A stretch of DNA of 64,000 bases, taken from positions 248,001 to 312,000 of the forward strand of contig NZ_FOCZ01000007.1 in assembly GCF_900110245.1 (NCBI RefSeq), in the 5' to 3' direction. Position numbers and translations under genes: made by a program. Source of the DNA: Niastella yeongjuensis (lineage in GTDB: Bacteria; Bacteroidota; Bacteroidia; Chitinophagales; Chitinophagaceae). The notes below the pieces were generated by a model that was given only the letters and a program-made list of their open reading frames with translations, did no database searches and had not been told where the DNA came from. Position 1 is the first letter of the stretch. Every line of letters starts with the position of its first letter. Shown here piece by piece: positions 35,034 to 43,984 of this stretch.

Positions 35034-36380
35034 TCATATTGCCTGTCTGGCTTTCAACTCCAGGTATTTATTAACCGTATTGATAGTAAGGTGCTCCGGT
35101 GCGGTGAGAATGGTGAATATGCCGTGTTGCTGCAGCTCCTTTACGATCAGCCGTTTTTCATATACGAATTTCTCGGCGATGGTTTTGGTATACAGTGTTT
35201 CGATATCACTCGCCGGATCATCGGTCAACTGGCGCAATTCGGTATTTTCAAAAAACACCACCAGCACCAGGTGATTGCGGGCTATATGCCTGATGTAAGG
35301 CAACTGCCGCTGTAAACCCGATAACGACTCGAAATTGGTAAATAAAACTATCAGGCTGCGTTGTGAAATGCGGGTGCGGAGATGCGCATACAGCTTCTCA
35401 TAATCGCTTTCGAGGAATTTGGTTTGCTGGTTGTACAGGGTCTCCAGAATATGTCCCATTTGCGAGGCCTTGCGGTCGGCGGGTAAAAAATGACCGATGT
35501 TCTCGGCAAAGGTCACCAGCCCGGCCCTGTCCTGTTTTATCAACGCTACTCTCGAAAGTATCAGGGTGGCATTGATGGCATAGTCCAGCAGCGTCATGCC
35601 TTCAAAAGGCATTTTCATAACACGCCCTTTGTCGATAATGCAATAGATCTGCTGGCTGCGTTCATCGGTATAGTTATTCACCATCAGCTGTCCACCCCTG
35701 CGGGCGGTCGCCTTCCAGTTTATACTGCGGATGTCATCACCGGTAACGTATTCCTTGATCTGTTCAAACTCAAGGCTATGGCCTATTTTACGGATCTTGC
35801 GGCTGCCGGCTTCGGCCAGGTTGTTGCTATAGGCCATTAGTTCAAACTGGCGCAAGGGCAAATACGAAGGCAATACTTTTACCTTTTGTTCGCCCTCATT
35901 CTTTATGCGGCGCACTACCAGTTGCAAAGGGCTTTTTACAAAAACATTGGTATCGTTAAAAATGTATTCGCCCCGTTCAACCGGACGCAGGTCATAAGCA
36001 ATGTTTTTCGATTCATCGGTGTCGAGCTCAGCATCTACTGAAAAATCACGCTGCTGAAATTGCACCGGTATTTCATCAATAACTTTTATGCGAACCCGAA
36101 AATGGAATTTATTGGTGATAAGCAGTTTTACCTTATTGATATCGCCATTGCTGAACCGGTCGCTTACGATCCGTTGTATCAGCAATCCTTCCCGGCGCAG
36201 GAACAACAGGGAATAATCCAGCACTACCAGGGCTATCACAAACCAAAGGCAAACCCGCGCCACCGGAAACAGCAACGGCCAGTTATACGACAGTACAAAC
36301 AATAATATAACCGTTACAAACGACCAGTAAAATCGCCGGCCGAAGAACAATGGAAGTATATATCTTTTATAAAGATTCAT
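35034..36380 (-). CDS. DUF58 domain-containing protein
   Basis: A 448-residue protein with two membrane helices at about 12-55 and a cytosolic vWA-like DUF58 domain. The family marker GDDIRSINWKATAR is near 215, with RRGGQLMVNNYTDERSQQIYCIIDKG around it. DUF58 proteins act with MoxR ATPases in chaperone-like assembly of larger protein complexes. It is the last gene of the MoxR cluster on this strand, separated from moxR by a spacer carrying CTGCC heptamers, unlike the other genes, which touch or overlap. Confidence 0.9.
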   Translation of the reverse strand: MNLYKRYILPLFFGRRFYWSFVTVILLFVLSYNWPLLFPVARVCLWFVIALVVLDYSLLFLRREGLLIQRIVSDRFSNGDINKVKLLITNKFHFRVRIKVIDEIPVQFQQRDFSVDAELDTDESKNIAYDLRPVERGEYIFNDTNVFVKSPLQLVVRRIKNEGEQKVKVLPSYLPLRQFELMAYSNNLAEAGSRKIRKIGHSLEFEQIKEYVTGDDIRSINWKATARRGGQLMVNNYTDERSQQIYCIIDKGRVMKMPFEGMTLLDYAINATLILSRVALIKQDRAGLVTFAENIGHFLPADRKASQMGHILETLYNQQTKFLESDYEKLYAHLRTRISQRSLIVLFTNFESLSGLQRQLPYIRHIARNHLVLVVFFENTELRQLTDDPASDIETLYTKTIAEKFVYEKRLIVKELQQHGIFTILTAPEHLTINTVNKYLELKARQAI

Positions 36381-36411
36381 TTGTATAAAAATGGTGCATG
36401 GTGATATTCAG

Positions 36412-36545
36412 CAAAAGGGCAGAAGGCAGAAAGGGTTTCCTGTCATTCGAGGTTCACTTTGACAAGCGGCAGTCTGCAATTGGCAAAGAAGTCCCAAAAT
36501 TCGGGCTTTCATCTCTGCCTTCTGCCCTCTGCCTTCTGCCCTTCC
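36412..36545. repeat. GGCAGAA / CTGCCTT inverted heptamers inside the MoxR cluster
   Basis: AAAGGGCAGAAGGCAG at 36414-36429 is mirrored by TCTGCCTTCTGCCCTCTGCC words at 36511-36545. The pair sits between the MoxR and DUF58 genes and can form a hairpin with about 80 bases of loop. Confidence 0.65.
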
Positions 36546-36546
36546 T

Positions 36547-37521
36547 TTACCTCGGTACCTCAACGCTTGTTATAATCTGATGAATAACATCATCCGTAGA
36601 AGCCCCTTCCATTTCCTTCTCCGGTGTTAATACAATGCGGTGGCGCAATACCGCCGGGATCACATAAATGATATCATCGGGTGTAACAAAATCGCGGCCC
36701 CGCATGGATGCCAGCGCTTTTGCCCCATTTAATATGCCAATCGATGCACGGGGGGAGGCACCCAGATAGATCGATTTATGATTACGGGTATTGGCTACAA
36801 TGGTAGTTATAAAATTGATCAGCTTTTCTTCCACATGAATCGAACGCACCTGTTTGCGCAGTTCCTGCACCTGGGTAGCTGAAAGCACTGTAGATACCTG
36901 GCTGATCATTTCTTGCAGGTTCTGCTGGTGGTGTTGCAACACGATCCTGAACTCCTGCTCAGCCGTTGGGTACGACACATTTATTTTAAACAGAAAGCGG
37001 TCTAACTGTGCCTCAGGTAAGTGATAGGTACCTTCCTGTTCAATGGGGTTTTGCGTAGCTACTACCATAAACGGCACCGATAACTGGTACGAGTGGCCAT
37101 CAACGGTTATCTGCCGCTCTTCCATTACTTCGAACAGTGCCGCCTGGGTTTTGGCCGGGGCGCGGTTGATCTCATCTATGAGCACGATATTGCTGAAGAT
37201 GGGCCCTTTATTAAACTGGAAAGTAGAATCCTTGGGATTGAAAATAGTAGTGCCTATTACATCACTCGGCATCATATCGGGAGTGAACTGGATACGTGAA
37301 AAACCAACCGAAATGCTTTTGCTCAGCAATTTGGCCGTAAGGGTTTTGGCAACACCAGGCACCCCTTCAATAAGTACATGTCCGTCGGCTAAAATGGCAG
37401 CGAGCAATAGTTCCACCATTTGCTCCTGGCCAACGATCACCTTACCTATCTCCTGCTTTAAGGTTTGTACCGATTGCTGCAATGCGCTGAGGTCGGTACG
37501 AACATCGAAAAAGTTTTCCAT
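36547..37521 (-). CDS. MoxR family AAA+ ATPase
   Basis: A 324-residue ATPase. Walker A is EGVPGVAKT (about 54-62), Walker B VLIDEINRAPAKTQ (about 108), sensor 1 in VVATQNPIEQEGTYHLPEAQ near 150, and the arginine-finger region LGASPRASIGIL near 250. MoxR ATPases work with DUF58/vWA partners to fold or activate client proteins. Gene order is SpoIIM, DUF4129, DUF4350, MoxR, DUF58; the start is 3 bp after the DUF4350 stop, so translation is probably coupled. Confidence 0.94.
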   Translation of the reverse strand: MENFFDVRTDLSALQQSVQTLKQEIGKVIVGQEQMVELLLAAILADGHVLIEGVPGVAKTLTAKLLSKSISVGFSRIQFTPDMMPSDVIGTTIFNPKDSTFQFNKGPIFSNIVLIDEINRAPAKTQAALFEVMEERQITVDGHSYQLSVPFMVVATQNPIEQEGTYHLPEAQLDRFLFKINVSYPTAEQEFRIVLQHHQQNLQEMISQVSTVLSATQVQELRKQVRSIHVEEKLINFITTIVANTRNHKSIYLGASPRASIGILNGAKALASMRGRDFVTPDDIIYVIPAVLRHRIVLTPEKEMEGASTDDVIHQIITSVEVPR

Positions 37522-37524
37522 GTA

Positions 37525-38781
37525 TTATGCGTATTTATAAAAGTGGTCCAATTTACGGTTGAATTCAAGCAGGGCATCATCAGTTACATCATGCATCTTC
37601 TGCAGGGAATTCATAAAAAACAACATGTTCTTCAGGTTATTGATATTATACCCTGTTTTCCAGGCCAGCTTTTTTTCAAATTCCGGATCGTTCAGGGAAG
37701 AGCGAATGCCATACCGGCTGCGCACATGGTCCTGGAAATGCACCGTCATTTTCAGCGCCAGGTTTTTGTTATCGTGCCGTTGAAAATACAGGCGGCCTAC
37801 CGTTTTCACAAAATCGACCGAAGCATTTTTCAGGGGCAGAATAACCGGGATGACACGTTGTTTGCGTTTGCTTTCAAACAGGTAAATGATCAGCATCAGT
37901 GCCAGTAATAACAGCAAAGCTGTCGACAGGCCCTTTTGCTTGAAAAGCCAGCTGCCTGCACCAAACAACCCATTTCCATCTTTATTGTCGCTGCCCGCTG
38001 TATGGTACCTGAAATAGTCATCCCATCGTACTATCGTACTGTTTTTAGGCAGGTACGACAACGCATTATCGTAATAGGTTTTATTATTCTTGTGTAATAA
38101 AAAGAAGTTGGTGAAGGCCATCGGTGCCAGGTGAATGTAAATAGAACCGCCTCCGTCATAGTCGAACTTTACAAAATTGGGCCGGCCAAACTTATCACGC
38201 CCCAGAATAGAAGTAATGTTGGAGTCAACCGACGCAAAATAATTATCCAGGGCCGTACCGGGATAGGTGAACGACAGGGAATCGTTTGTTTCCGGATTGT
38301 TGACGCTTACGGTCAGTGAATCGTCGGTATTGAACAAACTGGAGTAGAACGCCGTTTTCAAATGTAAACTATCAAGCAGGCTTTCGCTGATGGTAAAGGC
38401 TGAGATAAATACATGCTGCCCCTTGCCTACCAGGTTCAACAACGCATTGACCTCGCTTTCGTCGGGTAAAACCTGGTTGCTGATAATGATGTAATTGGTT
38501 TTATCATCAGCATACTGTACAGTATCGCTATCCTCCTCCTCCTTTTCCGTTTTATAGCTGTACGTTTTATACTGGTCGGGCGATTTTTTATTGATAACAA
38601 CGCTGGCATCCGGGAATACATGGCGCAGGTTCTCATACGCGTAATATGTGCCGTAGGGGATTTTATCCGTACGCCACAACGTTACGTTTTTGTTCAGCCG
38701 TTTTGACCGGCCACAACCGGCTGCCACGACAACCAACGCCATCAGCAAGAGCAGAAATCGATATCGTATTATTGGTTTCAA
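37525..38781 (-). CDS. DUF4350 domain-containing membrane protein
   Basis: A 418-residue protein. It begins with a hydrophobic segment (FLLLLMALVVVAAGC) and has a periplasmic N-terminal half where a DUF4350 domain is recognisable (LLNLVGKGQHVFISAF). A second membrane helix follows near 280-300 (TALLLLLALMLIIYLFE), then a cytosolic C-terminal tail. The Cys at about 23 could be a lipid site. It overlaps the upstream DUF4129 gene by 4 bp. It is a member of the MoxR cluster; its own role is unknown. Confidence 0.85.
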   Translation of the reverse strand: MKPIIRYRFLLLLMALVVVAAGCGRSKRLNKNVTLWRTDKIPYGTYYAYENLRHVFPDASVVINKKSPDQYKTYSYKTEKEEEDSDTVQYADDKTNYIIISNQVLPDESEVNALLNLVGKGQHVFISAFTISESLLDSLHLKTAFYSSLFNTDDSLTVSVNNPETNDSLSFTYPGTALDNYFASVDSNITSILGRDKFGRPNFVKFDYDGGGSIYIHLAPMAFTNFFLLHKNNKTYYDNALSYLPKNSTIVRWDDYFRYHTAGSDNKDGNGLFGAGSWLFKQKGLSTALLLLLALMLIIYLFESKRKQRVIPVILPLKNASVDFVKTVGRLYFQRHDNKNLALKMTVHFQDHVRSRYGIRSSLNDPEFEKKLAWKTGYNINNLKNMLFFMNSLQKMHDVTDDALLEFNRKLDHFYKYA

Positions 38782-39560
38782 GAGTTTGCTGCGTTGTAAA
38801 AGTGGCTAAAATTATTACTTACTATCTCAAACTGCTCCTGCGTCAATTTGAACTCCCCATACCATACATAATCGTATATGCGGGTTAAGAAACCAAAATC
38901 GTCGCCCAGTTTGTGTTTGCTCATTTGGATCACATACTCATAATTGGTAGCATCCACATGGTATTTGATCCATTGTTTTTCGTTCAGGATCTGCAGGGCC
39001 TTCAAATACATAAGGCGTATGGCCTGGCGGTGTTCACCGGTCTGCACGGCATTCCTGATCTTTTCATCCAGGTTGTCATTTTCAATATCCACGGCTTCAC
39101 CGGCTCCGGCAGTTACTTTTGCTTTTCTGGAAGTATAGAACAGGAACAGTTTGTTCACTACCATAATGCGGTAAATGACAAACAGGAAAAAAATACCCAG
39201 TAATACATAGCTAACGATGCGGATTGCAACGCCGGAGAAAGTAGTATAGAAGAAATCCCAAATGCTTCTTTTATAGGCTCCGTTATCCTGTTCGCGTTTA
39301 CGCTTGCGTTCCCTTTCCTGTTCAAGGTCCCAGTAGGCAGGATCATTGGCGTATTCGAAATCTTTTTCATTTTTTAAGCGACGAACTGTTGAATCGGGAA
39401 CGGTGCGGTATTCAGGTGGCGGTGGCAGTATAGTGCCTGGTCTGGTATCGGTTTGTGCCTGTATCGATGGAGAACATACCAGCAGGGTAACCAGGCAGGC
39501 CATCAACCTGAGGTTTTTTACAGCTGGGATCAATAACCGGTATGATACAACAACATTCAT
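38778..39560 (-). CDS. DUF4129 domain-containing protein
   Basis: A 260-residue protein with a signal peptide ending PSIQAQ. A membrane helix at about 110-130 (IVSYVLLGIFFLFVIYRIMV) precedes the cytosolic DUF4129 domain at about 160-255 (AIRLMYLKALQILNEKQWIKY, YVIQMSKHKL, FLTRIYDYVWYGEF). The frame stays open to 39635, but Met at 39560 begins a proper signal sequence. It lies between the SpoIIM and DUF4350 genes; the 4-bp overlap with DUF4350 indicates a joint transcript. Confidence 0.85.
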   Translation of the reverse strand: MNVVVSYRLLIPAVKNLRLMACLVTLLVCSPSIQAQTDTRPGTILPPPPEYRTVPDSTVRRLKNEKDFEYANDPAYWDLEQERERKRKREQDNGAYKRSIWDFFYTTFSGVAIRIVSYVLLGIFFLFVIYRIMVVNKLFLFYTSRKAKVTAGAGEAVDIENDNLDEKIRNAVQTGEHRQAIRLMYLKALQILNEKQWIKYHVDATNYEYVIQMSKHKLGDDFGFLTRIYDYVWYGEFKLTQEQFEIVSNNFSHFYNAANS

Positions 39561-39576
39561 TGACAGGGCAAATAAT

Positions 39577-40545
39577 TTATTCAACAGCTTTTTCGGCTTT
39601 TGTTTTACGTTGTACCTGTATGGGATACCACACAAAATACCATATAATAAAAGTTAATGAGGCAACCAGGATCAAAACGCTCGACCAGCGGGGCATGGTA
39701 TAATAGGAATAACGGGTTACAAACCCTTCCAGGAAGGCAGCTGTCAGCAAAATGGGCACCAGGGCGATCATTATCTTCAGCCCGTCTTTTGCCCCCTGCA
39801 TCAGCGAATACAATCGTTTATGGGAACCAGGGAATAAAATGCTATTGCCTACTATTAAACCGGCTGCGCCCGACAGTATGATGGCAGAGATCTCCAGCGT
39901 ACCATGGGTCCAGATCACCAGTACCGAAGACCAGCCCAGGTGTTTTGCAAAAAAATAATATTGAAACGCACCTACCATTACCCCATTCGTAAATAATTCC
40001 TTAACACTGCCCAGGCCCAGGAATAAACCCCATACGAAAACCCGGAACGAGACATAGATATTGTTCAGTGCAATGTAGGCGAACATATTAACGGCTTTTG
40101 TTTGCCGGTACACGCCAAAAGGATCACCTCTGGAAATGTTGTCTTCCGTCATTTCTACATACCCATCGCCCAGAATACCTCTGACAAAGGTTTCGTCATG
40201 GGCTGCCGAAAAAGCGGCCATTACTGCAAAACCGACGAATATGAGAAAGGCATACAATATTTCGCGATGGTGTTTACGGATTGTAAGCGGTAATTCCGTT
40301 TTGAAAAAACGGCCGATGCGGGAGGTGTCTTCCCGTTTGTTTCTGTAAATGCTCAGGTATATGCGGGAGGCCAGGTCGTTCAAATACTGGGTAACCTTGC
40401 TATGCGGGTAAAAAGTTTTGGAGTACCCAAGGTCATTCACCAGTTCTGTGAACTGTTGCGCCATTTCATCAGGATCGGTGGTTTTTTCATATTGATACTT
40501 CCGCCACTTATCGATATTTTTCTTTATAAATAGTCCTTCTCTCAC
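39577..40545 (-). CDS. SpoIIM family (stage II sporulation protein M-like) membrane protein
   Basis: A 322-residue inner-membrane protein. After a cytosolic N-terminus (MREGLFIKKNIDKWRKYQYE) come five to six hydrophobic segments, with the SpoIIM/DUF95 core TNGVMVGAFQYYFFAKHL and WTHGTLEISAIILSGAAGLIVG near 200-250. In endospore formers SpoIIM helps septal membrane remodelling; in Bacteroidota it is a stable member of the MoxR/DUF58/RDD cluster. It is the first gene of the minus-strand cluster and faces the RDD gene across a 217-bp divergent spacer. Confidence 0.88.
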   Translation of the reverse strand: MREGLFIKKNIDKWRKYQYEKTTDPDEMAQQFTELVNDLGYSKTFYPHSKVTQYLNDLASRIYLSIYRNKREDTSRIGRFFKTELPLTIRKHHREILYAFLIFVGFAVMAAFSAAHDETFVRGILGDGYVEMTEDNISRGDPFGVYRQTKAVNMFAYIALNNIYVSFRVFVWGLFLGLGSVKELFTNGVMVGAFQYYFFAKHLGWSSVLVIWTHGTLEISAIILSGAAGLIVGNSILFPGSHKRLYSLMQGAKDGLKIMIALVPILLTAAFLEGFVTRYSYYTMPRWSSVLILVASLTFIIWYFVWYPIQVQRKTKAEKAVE

Positions 40546-40626
40546 TCAGACGTATTTTTATAGTTTCAAATCTACCTATTCAGGCCCAAATTAAATGGCA
40601 CAAGTAAATATAATAGTAAAATTTTG

Positions 40627-40640
40627 AACGTTATAACGTT
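40627..40640. promoter_or_regulatory. Perfect 14-bp palindrome in the RDD/SpoIIM divergent spacer
   Basis: AACGTTATAACGTT reads the same on both strands. It lies 81 bp before the SpoIIM start and 122 bp before the RDD start, a location suited to an operator for a dimeric regulator controlling both transcripts. The regulator is unknown. Confidence 0.45.
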
Positions 40641-40670
40641 GGTAAACAGATAATTCTTGTTATGGTAGCC

Positions 40671-40713
40671 AGAATTACCGTGTCTCGGTTCAAAACCGTG
40701 GCACGGTGATTCT
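40671..40713. promoter_or_regulatory. Two-stem hairpin in the RDD/SpoIIM spacer
   Basis: AGAATTACCGTG at 40671-40682 pairs with CACGGTGATTCT at 40702-40713 (one G-T pair), and inside it CGGTT pairs with AACCG. It lies 50 bp before the RDD ATG and may be a leader hairpin; a CCTGTAAC-type repeat word follows. Confidence 0.45.
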
Positions 40714-40762
40714 TGGAATTATCCCTGTATCCAGTAACTTGTAACCTGGAATATTGTTTAAT

Positions 40763-41527
40763 ATGCTGTTAGTAAAATTAGATACCGGCTTTAACATTGA
40801 AGTGGAATTTGCCCTCAGCCCGTTTCACCGGCGCTTTTTTGCCTGGCTCATAGATGTGACCATTCAGGGCACTTTCGTATATTTTGGCAATATGCTCATG
40901 AGCGCGCTGGTGAGTGCCGACTGGGACCATCAAACCTGGATGGTGGTACTGTTTATGCTGCCTTTTATCCTTTACCACCTGATCTCCGAGATCATAATGA
41001 ACGGGCAAAGTGTTGGAAAAATGGCCATGCAAATAAAAGTAATGACCCTGCAGGGCGGCGAGCCTTCTGTAAGTCAGTACCTCATTCGCTGGTTATTCCG
41101 GATCATTGACTTCCCGATCTTTTTATTCCTGGGAACCATTTCCGGCTATTCCTCCTGGTGGTCGGTGTTTTTCATCTTTGCCGGTTTGATCTGCATCATT
41201 GCCACACCCAAATCGCAACGCCTGGGCGACCTGGTAGCGGGCACCATCCTGATCGATCTTAAAAAGCGTGCTTCCTGGCAGGATACCGTTTTTACCGAGG
41301 TGGAATCTACTTATCAGCCCCGCTATCCGCAGGTAATGCAGTTAAGCGACCGCGACATCAATACACTGAAGAATATTATTGAAACCGTAAAAAAGCGCAA
41401 CGACTACGACCTGTCCCTCAAGATCGCCCATCGCATTCAGTCGAAACTTAAAATGACCAGCGATCAGGATTCTTTAGAGTTTCTGAAGACTTTGTTGAAA
41501 GATTACAATTATTATTCTGCTAACTAG
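40763..41527 (+). CDS. RDD family membrane protein
   Basis: A 254-residue protein with an RDD domain at about 15-170: the Arg of HRRFFAWLIDV, the Asp residues of LGDLVAGTI, and three to four membrane segments. A cytosolic C-terminal tail follows, rich in charged helices (IETVKKRNDYDLSLKIAHRIQSKL). RDD proteins are thought to move ions or small solutes. It is divergent from the SpoIIM/MoxR cluster, with which it is regularly associated. ATG at 40763 is preferred to the TTG three codons upstream. Confidence 0.87.
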   Translation: MLLVKLDTGFNIEVEFALSPFHRRFFAWLIDVTIQGTFVYFGNMLMSALVSADWDHQTWMVVLFMLPFILYHLISEIIMNGQSVGKMAMQIKVMTLQGGEPSVSQYLIRWLFRIIDFPIFLFLGTISGYSSWWSVFFIFAGLICIIATPKSQRLGDLVAGTILIDLKKRASWQDTVFTEVESTYQPRYPQVMQLSDRDINTLKNIIETVKKRNDYDLSLKIAHRIQSKLKMTSDQDSLEFLKTLLKDYNYYSAN

Positions 41528-41537
41528 CTTTGCTTTG

Positions 41538-41566
41538 GGGTGCCGGTTTCCGGTTACCGGTTACAT
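41538..41566. repeat. GGTTTCC/GGTTACC heptamers
   Basis: Three in-register units (GGTTTCC, GGTTACC, GGTTACA) lie between the RDD stop and the opposing DUF5362 stop. They match the class at 16703-16810. Confidence 0.55.
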
Positions 41567-41580
41567 AAGTCGCTGCTGCC

Positions 41581-42066
41581 CTATTTCACCAACGAAGCTA
41601 CCGAAACCACTACAACCGTTCCCAGCAGGTAAAACGACAACACTACAATAGTGAGTATGCCTACAAACTTGAAACAGGATTTGAGGTTGCCAAATGCCGT
41701 ATTCAGGTTTGTTTGATCGTTATTACGCAAAGCCATTTGCATTTTAGCGGAAAAATTAAACAGGTATAAACAGGGAAAGAAGTATAATAAAGCAATGATG
41801 ATATATACTGCGGAAAAAGCATAGTTGCCCACGCCCAGGGCACTGCTGAATGAATCGCTGTTGCTGCTGATTCGGCCGATGGTAGCCATAATACTCCCGA
41901 AAAACAGGGCAAACAAGATCATAATACCACACACAACAAACCCCACAATCGATAAAAACTTTGCCCAGCGGGCCGTTTCACCCAGGTAGCTGATGCTTTG
42001 CTGATCCACCTGCAGTTCGAATAAATTCTCATTGGGTGTAGCAGCGGCTTGATTGTATGGCTCCAT
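41581..42066 (-). CDS. DUF5362 family membrane protein
   Basis: A 161-residue protein with three to four membrane segments: about 36-60 (FLSIVGFVVCGIMILFALFFG), 83-105 (FSAVYIIIALLYFFPCLYLF) and 135-160. Between the last two is a conserved-looking MALRNNDQTNLNTAFGNLK loop. This is the DUF5362 pattern; the role is unknown. It is transcribed on the same strand as proS, upstream of which no operon signal is visible. Confidence 0.78.
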   Translation of the reverse strand: MEPYNQAAATPNENLFELQVDQQSISYLGETARWAKFLSIVGFVVCGIMILFALFFGSIMATIGRISSNSDSFSSALGVGNYAFSAVYIIIALLYFFPCLYLFNFSAKMQMALRNNDQTNLNTAFGNLKSCFKFVGILTIVVLSFYLLGTVVVVSVASLVK

Positions 42067-42231
42067 TTGTTGTGTTTTTGGTTAACGAATTTCTTTAGGT
42101 TAGTTATAACAAGATATGAAAATAAAAAGGGATTCTGAGCGGAGCCCAAAATCCCTGTATTGGAAAGTCAGTTGTGAGTTGTGAATAAGGTTCGCGAAAA
42201 TTGTAGAAAATTGAAAATTAGCGAACCCAGT

Positions 42232-42259
42232 CACTACTCACTACTCACTACTCACTAAT
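42232..42259. repeat. CACTACT heptamers running into the proS stop codon
   Basis: Three exact CACTACT units (42232-42252) are followed by CACTAAT; this fourth unit contains the stop codon of proS. The same word appears once more near 60398-60410. Confidence 0.75.
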
Positions 42260-43733
42260 AGGCCTGTGCAAACAGTACCCGTTGTTTGGCGGGTTTGCCT
42301 GAGAAAACACAAACGCCTTCTTCCAGTGGGTTATCCAGCGGAATACAGCGGATGGTAGCTTTTGTTTTTTCTTTGATGGCGTTTTCTGTTTCAGAAGTTC
42401 CATCCCAGAAAGCAGAAATAAAACCGCCTTTATCATTCAGGGTGCTCAAAAATTCATCCCAGCTATTTACTGTAGTGATGTGCGAATTGCGGTATTCCAG
42501 GGCTTTGTTAAAAATAGCCTGTTGAATTTCAGTCAACAAAGCTGCGATCCGTTCTGGCAGTCCGTCCATGGAAACGCTTTGTTTTTCCTTGGTATCGCGA
42601 CGGGCCAGTTCAACGGTATTGTTTTCCAGATCGCGTAAACCCAGGGCCACGCGAACGGGTACACCTTTCATTTCATATTCGGCAAACTTCCAACCGGGGC
42701 GGCTGTTGTCGTTATCGTCGTATTTTACCCGAACGCCCAGGGCTTTCAGTTGTTTTACCAGTTCCAGCACCTTTTCGTCGATCCTGGCCTTTTGTTCTTC
42801 CCCTTTGTAAATGGGAACGATCACCACCTGCAGCGGTGCGATTTTGGGTGGCAGGATCAATCCTTCATCGTCACTGTGTGCCATTACGAGGGCGCCGATC
42901 AGGCGGGTACTTACACCCCAGCTGGTAGCCCATACGTAATCGAGCTTATTCTCTTTATCAGAGAACTTCACATCAAACGCCTTGGCAAAATTCTGCCCCA
43001 GGAAGTGCGAAGTTCCGGCCTGCAGGGCTTTGCCATCCTGCATAAGGGCCTCGATACAATAGGTATCAACGGCGCCGGCAAAACGTTCGTTCTCGGTTTT
43101 TATCCCTTTTATTACCGGTAATGCCATCCAGTTCTCTACGAAATCGGCATACACGTTCAACATTTGAACGGTTTCATCTACGGCTTCCTTGGCGGTAGCG
43201 TGGGCGGTATGCCCCTCCTGCCATAAGAACTCGGCGGTGCGTAAGAACAGGCGGGTGCGCATTTCCCAGCGTACTACGTTGGCCCATTGGTTAATGAGCA
43301 GGGGAAGATCGCGATATGATTGGATCCAGTTTTTGTATGTATTCCAGATGATGGCCTCACTGGTGGGACGAACCACCAGCTCTTCTTCGAGTTTGGCTTC
43401 GGGATCAACCATCAGGGCGCCCTTTTTGGAAGGATCGGCCTTTAACCGGTAATGCGTTACTACCGCACACTCTTTGGCAAATCCTTCGGCGTTCTTTTCC
43501 TCCGCTTCGAACAGGCTTTTGGGAACGAACAACGGGAAATAGGCATTTACGTGGCCAGTATCCTTGAACATTTTATCAAGGGCATCGCGCATATTTTCCC
43601 ACAGGGAAAACCCATAAGGTTTTATTACCATGCAGCCTCTTACAGCCGAATAATCGGCCAGGCCGCCTTTAATAACCAGGTCGTTATACCATTGCGAATA
43701 GTCTGTGCTTCGGCTGGTGATCTCTTTGCTCAT
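42255..43733 (-). CDS. proS: Prolyl-tRNA synthetase (type 3, archaeal/eukaryotic-like)
   Basis: Charges tRNA-Pro. At 492 residues and without the editing domain, it belongs to the shorter ProRS type. Class II motifs are present: motif 1 in [20 protein letters not shown], motif 2 in [29 protein letters not shown], motif 3 in [19 protein letters not shown]. The anticodon-binding domain covers about 290-400, and the C-terminus ends in Tyr as is usual for the type. Its stop codon lies in a CACTACT repeat. It has a long (about 200-base) leader if the -7 box at 43943 is used. Confidence 0.95.
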   Translation of the reverse strand: MSKEITSRSTDYSQWYNDLVIKGGLADYSAVRGCMVIKPYGFSLWENMRDALDKMFKDTGHVNAYFPLFVPKSLFEAEEKNAEGFAKECAVVTHYRLKADPSKKGALMVDPEAKLEEELVVRPTSEAIIWNTYKNWIQSYRDLPLLINQWANVVRWEMRTRLFLRTAEFLWQEGHTAHATAKEAVDETVQMLNVYADFVENWMALPVIKGIKTENERFAGAVDTYCIEALMQDGKALQAGTSHFLGQNFAKAFDVKFSDKENKLDYVWATSWGVSTRLIGALVMAHSDDEGLILPPKIAPLQVVIVPIYKGEEQKARIDEKVLELVKQLKALGVRVKYDDNDNSRPGWKFAEYEMKGVPVRVALGLRDLENNTVELARRDTKEKQSVSMDGLPERIAALLTEIQQAIFNKALEYRNSHITTVNSWDEFLSTLNDKGGFISAFWDGTSETENAIKEKTKATIRCIPLDNPLEEGVCVFSGKPAKQRVLFAQAY

Positions 43734-43942
43734 GCTTTTAATTGTTTATATAGATCGGGTTTTTGCTTTTTAATTACAATTTAAGAACCTTCAAACGGCT
43801 CTTCTGCCCTCATTATCAAGCCTTTTATCGATAAACTTTAACAATCGGCCTGCTACAGTTTACTGGCTTTTTATTGTAACTTTATTTTTGAAAAAGTTCT
43901 ACTGACTAAAACTTACTACCTAAAGTTTGGCCAGTAAGTCTG

Positions 43943-43950
43943 CAAAAGTA
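43943..43950 (-). promoter_or_regulatory. Candidate -7 box on the minus strand upstream of proS
   Basis: On the minus strand 43950-43943 reads TACTTTTG, an exact TAnnTTTG. The start codon is 210 bases away, which would give a long leader containing an ACTTACT/AGTAAGT inverted repeat. No clear -33 element. Confidence 0.35.
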
Positions 43951-43984
43951 GCATTTACACTGTAAAACGCATAAAACCATTACT

